Part shown: piece after piece, positions 57,424 through 64,000 of the stretch
How positions within the stretch are numbered: the first letter of the stretch is position 1
How the letters are laid out: the number at the start of each line of letters is the position of its first letter
Assembly (NCBI RefSeq): GCF_001659605.2
Contig: NC_035170.2
Location: forward strand, 29,244,020-29,308,019
Direction of reading: 5' to 3'
Source: Manihot esculenta
Taxonomy: Eukaryota; Streptophyta; Magnoliopsida; Malpighiales; Euphorbiaceae
DNA length: 64,000 nucleotides
Translations under genes and position numbers: made by a program
Notes under the pieces: model-generated
Told to the model about the DNA's origin: nothing
The model's input: the letters and a program-made list of their open reading frames with translations, nothing else
Database searches by the model: none

Positions 57424-59789
57424 GGAAGAGCAGAAAAGCGTACCTGAGAAAACTATGGGGTAAAAAAGGCAGAAGAAGTTGCAGGAAGACAGAGAGCAGA
57501 AGAGAATTAGTTTTCTTCAGAAAACAGAAGGAATTCGAAATGAAAAGGCAATAATGAGACGGAACGTGGATCTGAACAGTTTTGTCCTGGAGCGGCGCGA
57601 TCATTAATTACTCTCGAAGTTTACCCTCTCAACGGTTAGGTAATAACCGGAGAGAAGGTAAAGGGGCAAAAAGATGACCGCTGGGTTTCTCCACGTCCAC
57701 CAAAGGCCAGGTCCACAACAACAGCCCATCATTCGAAAGCCCATTTATCGCCTGCATAGCACAAGCCCAACCCACCAGAGCAATTTAAAAGTACAAGTCG
57801 TGAGAAGACTCAAGAGTACAAGCAAATAGGGGCACGACTAAAGGTCAGACCTGCTTATCACTTAAAAAGTTGTAAGTTTTTTACTTGCTGTTATTAAACA
57901 GGGATTACGAGATCAGAAAAAAGCAAATAAGGCACCTCGGAGCCGTACAAAGTTGAGAACTCAAAACCCAAGTAGAGACCGAACTCAAAGGTCGGTATTC
58001 AAGCTCGGGAAAAGTAGAGCCCACAGGCCGCCACTCCAGAAAAAGTATACTGAGACCGGGTGCACAGTTCGGATAGTCCAGCTCGGAATATATAACCTGA
58101 GAGCTCAGCTGGCTAAGGAGGCTCAAAATCCAAGAAGAGACCGAACTCAAAGGTCGGTATTCTAGCCCGGGAAAAGTAGAGCTCACAGATCGGTCAGTCA
58201 GGCTCGGAAAACGCAGCTCAAAAACTCAGCCGACTTGAGATTCAAAGGTCAGCACATTAAAAGCAGAACGGTTAACCCAGCTCGGAAAGGCAAACTGGCC
58301 TCCCAGTGGGCTAGGTCCGGAGTCCGGTTCATTAACTAAGAGCAAGAGTTCACGAGTACGGCCAGTCCGGATAAAGTAAAACAAAGTTTAGTCAGCTGAA
58401 GCTACGAAGAAGGCAATCTCAGTACTTCATCCATGACAAAGAAAGAAGAGCTCAAGCACGAACAAAAATAAGAATTTCATTAAAGGAAAAGAATATTACA
58501 GAATGGAAGACTATCCTTAAAGGAATTACATGTCCGGACCTACATTACAGAATGGAAGACTATCCTTAAAAGATTTACAGGACACTTTATCATCTACGAT
58601 CACATCGTTGTCACCGACCTCAATATTCTAGTCTTCAGTTCGGAGGAACTCTCGCAGCTCGATATGTGAGTTTGGCAGAAAAGCCAAAGTGGGAGTCCGG
58701 AGGAAAGGCCGAGCTCTGTCTCGTTATTATAGGAGAACTGAACAAGTTGATTCCCATAAGCATTTCTTACTGTTCTCCTGCAGGCCGGTATTCTGTTGCC
58801 CAAATGTGATTCACGGTACATCCGAACAAGCTCAGATATTATGAGCTGTTCGAATATCACGCATAAAAAACATAAGTCTTCGGGCAACAAGAACCAGTAG
58901 AAGCTTGACTGAGTGCAGCAGATCTCAGTCTCGCATAATACTGGTACTTCACATTAAAGGGAATAATAATACTGGTACTTCACACCAAAGGGAACAATGA
59001 GCCGAGCACTTTCGCCACCTCCATTTATACCAAAAGAAGACAACAGGGGGGGAGGTCGGCCAGAAGACCTGGGCGAGGTAGTTCCAGCAACTTGCCGAAT
59101 GATTCCGCCCATCGACCGCCTTACCAGGACAGCCTCCGAAGCAACAGTCAAACCCCCTACAGGTAATACCAAATTCCCGGGAGGACTAAACTGACCCATT
59201 TTTGTTTCAGGTACTGCAAAAAAGCTTCTAAAATAGAGATAAGCCAGAATAACCTTTTGTCAAGACAATGAAGGCAGAATTGAAACAAACCTCTGGGGTA
59301 ATCAAATAATAAAATCCCAAGTTTACTTCTATTCGCTTGAAGGAGGCGATTGACAGATCCTCCACAGACGTAAAATCCGAGCCTTGGCAGAAATGTCGGA
59401 AGAAAAAATTCCCTCGCTCCAACAGAGTGCCTGGGAACAAAGAAGAGGTAACGCTAATATATATCCGAAAGTTTGAATTTTTGTGCAGGTTAAGGTTGTA
59501 CCAGACTCCCAGCCTACGATGTCAGGAGCTTTAAAAGCTATTCATGGAAAAGGAAAGAAAAAGCATGTCCGGACAACGATGACGTGAAAGCAAAGATGGC
59601 AGAGAACGCGGAGAATAAAGAAAAGCCCGAAAGGGAAAAGACAGACAAGATTCAAAAACTGCGCGATAACAGAAAGATGAAAGGATGTTATAAAGGCATC
59701 TGAACATGAACAGACGCGGTCATAATGGTTCTTGATGTTCACCCCCTCGGCAGTTGGAGCAATAACTGCCAAGAAGGTGAAGGGGCAAT
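57424..59789. other. 3' non-coding tail of the Tat element
   Basis: Likely includes the antisense gene's promoter (57424-57650). At 57640-57700 a sequence resembling the polypurine tract and LTR start appears (AAGGTAAAGGGGCAAAAAGATGACCGCTGG, given here in pieces: GTAAAGGGGCAAAA then GATGACCGCTGG). 57970-58190 has a ~164-bp direct repeat (GAGACCGAACTCAAAGGTCG twice). An ATTACAGAATGGAAGACTAT block is repeated near 58495 and 58544. The true polypurine tract AAGAAGGTGAAGGGG is at 59771-59785. No convincing gene. Confidence 0.6.
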
Positions 59790-60274
59790 TGATGACCGCT
59801 GGATTTCTTCACCCCGGACCAAGGCCTCGGCCACAGCCAAAAGCCCATCAAGTGGAGGCCCACACACTTGAGTCAAGCCTGGCCCGTGCCTCCTCAAGGC
59901 CGGGCTCCACCCTGCTCTCCTATTCAGGTCGGCCCAGCCCGCGCCCAGCAAGCCTTCTTCTCTTGGGCTCAGCGTCCGGCCCGCCCATTGGCCCAGTCTA
60001 GTATATAGAGACAAATTCAGACAACCTGGCAGATCTGCACGGACGTACGCATGGGAGAATCAGAGGCCGTTACGCATAAAGCAGGCGGCTGATACCCTCG
60101 TACACCCGAATCTGTGTGTCAGAGACGCGTGTCCCAATCATGGAGAGGCCTTTACACGTCACCAATAAGCGAGACAATGTATAAAAGGGGAGTCCCCTCC
60201 TCTGAAAGTGTATGTCTGGGGATTCAATACAGAAACCCTTGTAAAACCCTATTCTATTGGATCTCAGATCATCA
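59790..60274 (+). repeat. 3' LTR of the Tat element
   Basis: 485 bp; differs from the 5' LTR at three sites seen by eye (CTCGGCC for CTCGACC, AGTCTAG for AGTCCAG, CATAAAGC for CATAGAGC). Followed by the AATAT duplication and continuation of the interrupted AT-rich block. Confidence 0.93.
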
Positions 60275-61001
60275 AATATTATCATAAATATTTTGCAAAT
60301 CCAAAGATATATAACTCCAATTTAAAATAACTACATAATTATCTATAATAACTCATTATTATTTAATGATATAGAAGGATTAAATGTTAAATTAAAATAA
60401 TAAAAAATTATTATTATTCTTCAACAGTACTTCTTGCTAGTCAAACGAACATGGCTGATATTATAGGAAATCGTAGACCCAATGTATGTAAAAAAATATA
60501 AATTTGTGGTAGAGAAACGGAAGCCGGCTGATTGTGGACAAGGGCAAAGTTGAGGCGAAGAGAAGAAGAAGAGTGTCAGGTAGCAACATGCCTAGATAGC
60601 AAGTTTTGGGTTTCTTTCCTTGAAGTTTCTACGGACCAACTAGGCGACGACTTCGATTTAGATATCATTTTCGTGGAAGAGTCCTGTTGGCTTGTCTAGC
60701 ACGGCACTTGTTGACTTTGAAGTGACACGTTTGGTCAATCAAATTACGTTTTGATTTTATTTTTCTAATTTAAAAGAATACACGATAAATTTATGAGAAG
60801 TTACATGAAATTTACGCTGTTATTGATAAAATATATCAATTTTAATTTATAATATGAAAATATATGGAAGTTAATAGGTGACAAATATTGGCCACATTGG
60901 TCATCAACTCTCTGTATATATTACCACCGTCATTAATTTCATAAAGAAGCAAAGGCCCTCTAACCAAAAGCCCTCATCACCACCGCCTTCTGCATATTAG
61001 G
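60275..61001 (+). promoter_or_regulatory. Upstream region of ankyrin copy C
   Basis: Near-identical to the regions before copies A and B, with the TATA-like GTATATATTACC and leader AAAGAAGCAAAGGCCCTCT. The Tat element lies about 730 bp upstream of the ATG, so its 3' LTR could influence expression. Confidence 0.5.
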
Positions 61002-62944
61002 ATGTCTATAGAGAACCTCAACAACTCAATCGAGCATGACCAGCTCACCATTTATCAAGTATCACTGAGAGGGGATGTAGCTGAATTAGATGCATTGCTT
61101 CAACAAGATGAGCTCATTCTTGATAGAGTCACTGTTTCTTCCTTTCATGAAACTCCCTTACACATTGCAGCCATGCGAGGTCACCTTCAGTTTGCTCAAG
61201 CACTCCTCAATCTGAAGCCCAAACTAGCCGAGGAGTTAGACTCTCTTTGCCGCTTGCCTCTTCACTTGGCTTCTGCAGAAGGCTACTCCCATATTGTTAA
61301 AGAGTTGGTAACTGTGAATCCTGATGCTTGCTGGGCACGTGATATCAAGATGGAAGAATCCCACTTCACTTGGCTACCATGAAAGGAAGAGTTGTTGGAA
61401 AATGGTTAAAAAAGATATAGAAAATAAATTAAATATGAGCAGAATATTGCTTGAGGCGTGATAATAATCACTGTCGATAATTCGCCTACGGCTGCGATTC
61501 AACAAGTCTTCTGAATTACAAGTAACCCAGGAGCAAGAACAGCATCAATTATTAATTACCCAGAAATAGAGAAGAAGCAATAGAGAAGTAGAGAAAAAAG
61601 AGAAGTATTTAGTTTTTGTGTGTGATCCAGAATAACATAAATGCACTGCTATTTATAGTGCTTAACATTATTTAAATCCACAATATAAGATAAAAATATT
61701 ATTCAGTTAAGATAAAGATTTAAGATATCCACAAAATCAAATAAATAATCTAGTTTAGTTAGGATAAAGATTAAAATAATTTTAAAGTGAAAAAAAATAT
61801 TTTTTTTCAAACTTAAAATCTATAACTTATTTCAAAATATTTTTATGATTCTTTTGAAATAATTTGTTAAATATCGGACAAGAGTTGCAGTTGTAAAGGA
61901 ATCCTGAGTCAATAAGAGAGAAGATGGATAATGGAGAGACAATCTTGCACTTATGTGTTAAATATAATCGGTTGGAGGCTTTGAAATTGTTGGTGGAAAC
62001 GGTACGAGATGATGAATTTGTCAGTGCCGCGGATGATAATGGCAATACCATTTTGCACCTTGCAGCCATCCTCAAACATGTGCAGGTTTGTTGATCGTCA
62101 CTGCTAGCCATATTAACTGGGAAAATAGACCCAAAAGTGATGATCTTTTTCGCTTATACAGATTACAAAATACTTACTTTTGGAGACTAGCATCAAAGAA
62201 AATGCAAATACCTTGAACAAGAATGGATTCACAGCACTGGATGCTCTAGAGCACAGTCCAATGGACTCAAAAGGCCTGGAAATAAAGATCATTCTTCTAG
62301 AAGCTGAAGCATGCCATGCTCAGAGGAACGAAGAGCGCAATAGTAAAGTTCGATCATCAACAGTACAAAGAAAGAGAGGCCTAGCTGCCAGAACCTGTAA
62401 ATGGTGGAATAATTACTTAAAGAAAGTCGGCAAGAGATTCGAAGAGGCACGAGGCAATATTCTGATAGCAGCTACTCTAACAGCAACTATAGCTTTTCAA
62501 GCTGGGGTAAACCCACCCCAATTTAATAAAGACCAGAATGCAACTACAGCTTCAGCTCCTTCTTATATTGGTGATCTCCTTCAGGGGTCAGAAACAAATT
62601 TCTGGTATTGCAACACTGTTTCTTTGATGCTCTCTCTTATTATTATTATGCTGATGTTTAGTGGAATTCCTTTTAAAAATAAGATTTTAGGAGTTTTCCT
62701 AGTAATTATCATGTGCATCGCAATCCTATATATATCACAGACATATTTCTTTGCGGCGGCATCAAACATGAGGCTGGGAGAAAATGGTTGGACTTTAGCA
62801 GAGAAAACATTGTTGATAATTCCCACTATAATTTATTTTTTATTATGCTTTATTATTTTGATACATTTTGCTTCCTTTTTGATCTGGCTGTTTCAGAAGA
62901 TCTATGGATGTATTTCTAAATTAATATCGAGTTTATGTTTTTAA
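61002..62944 (+). pseudogene. Ankyrin-repeat PGG membrane protein, copy C (broken)
   Basis: Starts like copies A and B (MSIENLNNSIEHDQLTIYQV). Exon 1 breaks at about 61344, where an extra AT (GTGATATCAAG versus GTGATCAAG) shifts the frame to a stop at 61382. A solo LTR sits inside the exon (61393-61880), and a 14-bp deletion follows near 61901. Exon 1 ends at 62084 (donor CAG|GTTTGT) and exon 2, 62162-62944, is fully open with the PGG membrane domain (ARGNILIAATLTATIAFQAG). Copy C is closer to A than to B in its 3' half (DALEHSPMDSKG; YIGDLLQGSETNF) and lacks A's 70-bp deletion. Confidence 0.88.
61393..61880. mobile_element. Solo LTR inside ankyrin copy C (488 bp)
   Basis: TG...CA ends (TGTTGGAAAATGG ... 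ATATCGGACA) and a 5-bp duplication AGAGT (61388-61392 and 61881-61885) inside the ankyrin exon. It contains CTATTTATAG near 61659, a TATA-like site. No coding region. Ends and size suggest a copia-type LTR; lineage not certain. Confidence 0.8.
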
Positions 62945-64000
62945 AGTTTTTTTTTTTTTTTTTTTTGCTAAGAGATAATTTCTATTAATTGCAACCTTTG
63001 AGCTTTATGCAATGAAAGGCACTCCATGAAAAAGAGAGCGTGGACTCGATCTTGGCCTGAAGGTGCTTTCTTCGATCACATCTCTTCATTGCTTCTTTAT
63101 TGTTTTTTCAAATTTCCCTTTAATTTGTATGAATTTAGGGAGCCGGATATCCTTCTATTGAATTAAATTTCAGAGCTTTAACGGGAAACCTTTGGTTTGT
63201 ATTCGACCCTTTTCAATGTTAATGAATATCTTCAAAAGCACTCACGAATTTAATTCAGGGGTAAAGTCGGATCCCTAAGTTTATCAAGCTAGTCATATAA
63301 CTTCAATCGCTAAACTAATACAGGCACTTGACTCTCTCTCCCATTTGAGGAGAGAGTTTACCTTCCGTTGAGGTTTCTGGCCTCTATTAGTTCAGGTCTT
63401 GTTGGTTGTTTGACTCAATTGGAGGTTTCCCCTGTCCTTTAGATGAAAGGAATCCACTTTTCGCCCGGCTGTAGGTTCGCTTCTCTCCCAGAGAGATGTA
63501 GATAGTTTTTTACTTTTGTTATTTGGATTATTGGCAGCGGCCCATTGGAGACTATTTTGGCTATTGTTTCTTTGGGTTCTATTCTTTTTGTGTTTTTGCT
63601 TTGTTTTATAGATTTTGAGATCTTCCCCTTCTGGGTTTTCATGGGAGGGCCGATGAAGAACTGGTTGGGCGGCGACTCAACGGAATACCTTTATTTCTTC
63701 TTTTGCATATCTGTTTTTAAGGGGTTTTTCTCCCTTGACTCCGACAGTGAGAAGGTGGTGCGATTGAGGACGTCTCCTCTCTCTTAGAACCGACCTCCTT
63801 CTGTACGTCTTGATTCATTTCTGCATGTGCTTCTGTCAGCTATCGACCACATTTCTCCGACTGTTCGTGCATTCAAAGTTGATGGTTTGTGGGTTCTCTT
63901 CCTCTCCTATGCTTCTTTAAACATTGTACGGCCTTCACAACTATTATAGAGAGTTTTTTCCTTTTTGTTTGGTACTGACAACAATGATGGTTGACGTCCT
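62945..64000. other. 3' flank of ankyrin copy C and unassigned DNA
   Basis: 62945-63160 matches the flank of copy A, then they diverge (GGATATCC versus GGATCC). From about 63170 the DNA is less AT-rich and unique in the window. CTCTCTCCCATTTGAGGAGA near 63332 forms a short hairpin. A GC-richer frame lies at 63545-63787 without a recognisable domain. It could be the 5' part of a non-LTR element or a gene continuing past the edge; I cannot tell. Confidence 0.4.

Larger units (their letters stand above)
37468..60274 (+). mobile_element. Tat-lineage Ty3/gypsy LTR retrotransposon, 22.8 kb with nested insertions
   Basis: TG...CA LTRs at 37468-37952 and 59790-60274 (485 bp each) differ at only three positions by eye. 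It is flanked by the 5-bp duplication AATAT (37463-37467 and 60275-60279); the paralogous upstream region of copy A near 19200 is continuous (AAATAAATATTATCATAAAT), so it is an empty site. Without its two nested insertions it is about 13.6 kb. Contents: intact gag-pol with the second (archaeal-type) RNase H characteristic of Tat, a minisatellite, a spliced antisense gene and a long 3' region. The three LTR differences (0.6%) suggest insertion within roughly the last few hundred thousand years at usual plant rates (inference). Confidence 0.93.

Noticed and set aside
61388..61885. hAT-type insertion in ankyrin copy C with an 8-bp duplication (AAGAGTTG)
   Set aside because: No terminal inverted repeats; TG...CA ends and a 5-bp AGAGT duplication fit a solo LTR better.

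Overview
The window is plant nuclear DNA, almost certainly from a dicot. It carries TIR-NBS-LRR (TNL) immune receptor genes, which grasses lack, together with ankyrin-PGG genes of the ACD6-like type, a PLS-class PPR gene, plant Tat-, Athila- and Tekay-type LTR retrotransposons and a Mutator-like element, all in very AT-rich intergenic DNA. A species cannot be fixed from the sequence alone; a Malpighiales/Euphorbiaceae-like genome is only a guess.

Layout. (1) 2.3-6.2 kb: TNL copy 1, broken by a stop codon in the LRR exon and a mutated splice donor. (2) 8.0-13.1 kb: a 5,061-bp Mutator-like transposon with ~159-bp terminal inverted repeats and a perfect 9-bp target duplication; it carries a decayed antisense transposase and an intact small GRF zinc-finger gene. 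(3) 14.0-15.7 kb: a chimera joining the first 49 codons of an ankyrin gene to the LRR and C-JID exons of TNL copy 2. (4) 17.1 kb: a solo LTR. (5) 20.1-21.5 kb: ankyrin-PGG copy A (pseudogene). (6) 22.4-24.0 kb: an intact, single-exon PPR gene on the minus strand. (7) 24.7-28.4 kb: TNL copy 3, intact, five exons, 1092 residues predicted. (8) 29.8-33 kb: a 3'-truncated solo LTR, scrambled ankyrin-PGG pieces (copy D) and copia gag relics. (9) 33.7-35.2 kb: ankyrin-PGG copy B, intact, two exons, 462 residues predicted. (10) 37.5-60.3 kb: a young 22.8-kb Tat-lineage Ty3/gypsy element with an intact gag-pol, an 18-unit hairpin minisatellite and a spliced antisense gene. Nested inside it are a 2.2-kb Tekay-like solo LTR and a 7.0-kb non-autonomous Athila derivative full of palindromic repeats. 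(11) 61.0-62.9 kb: ankyrin-PGG copy C, split by another solo LTR and by indels.

How it fits together. The locus is an interleaved TNL/ankyrin-PGG defence cluster that grew by repeated segmental duplication. Each TNL is followed by the same AT-rich tail; ankyrin copies A, B and C sit downstream of the same copia gag relic. One TNL (copy 3) and one ankyrin gene (copy B) still look functional, and the rest show stepwise decay. The paralogous segments supply pre-insertion (empty) sites for the Mutator element, two solo LTRs and the Tat element, so the order of events can be read directly. The most unusual signals are short dyad-symmetric repeats in three different LTR elements: a minisatellite whose stem bases change in pairs, TGTTTGCCCA-N7-TGGGCAAACA units found in LTRs, non-coding DNA and in frame within a gag-like protein, and TTCGG-N3-CCGAA units in the Tekay-like LTR. 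All calls come from reading the sequence; no database search was run.
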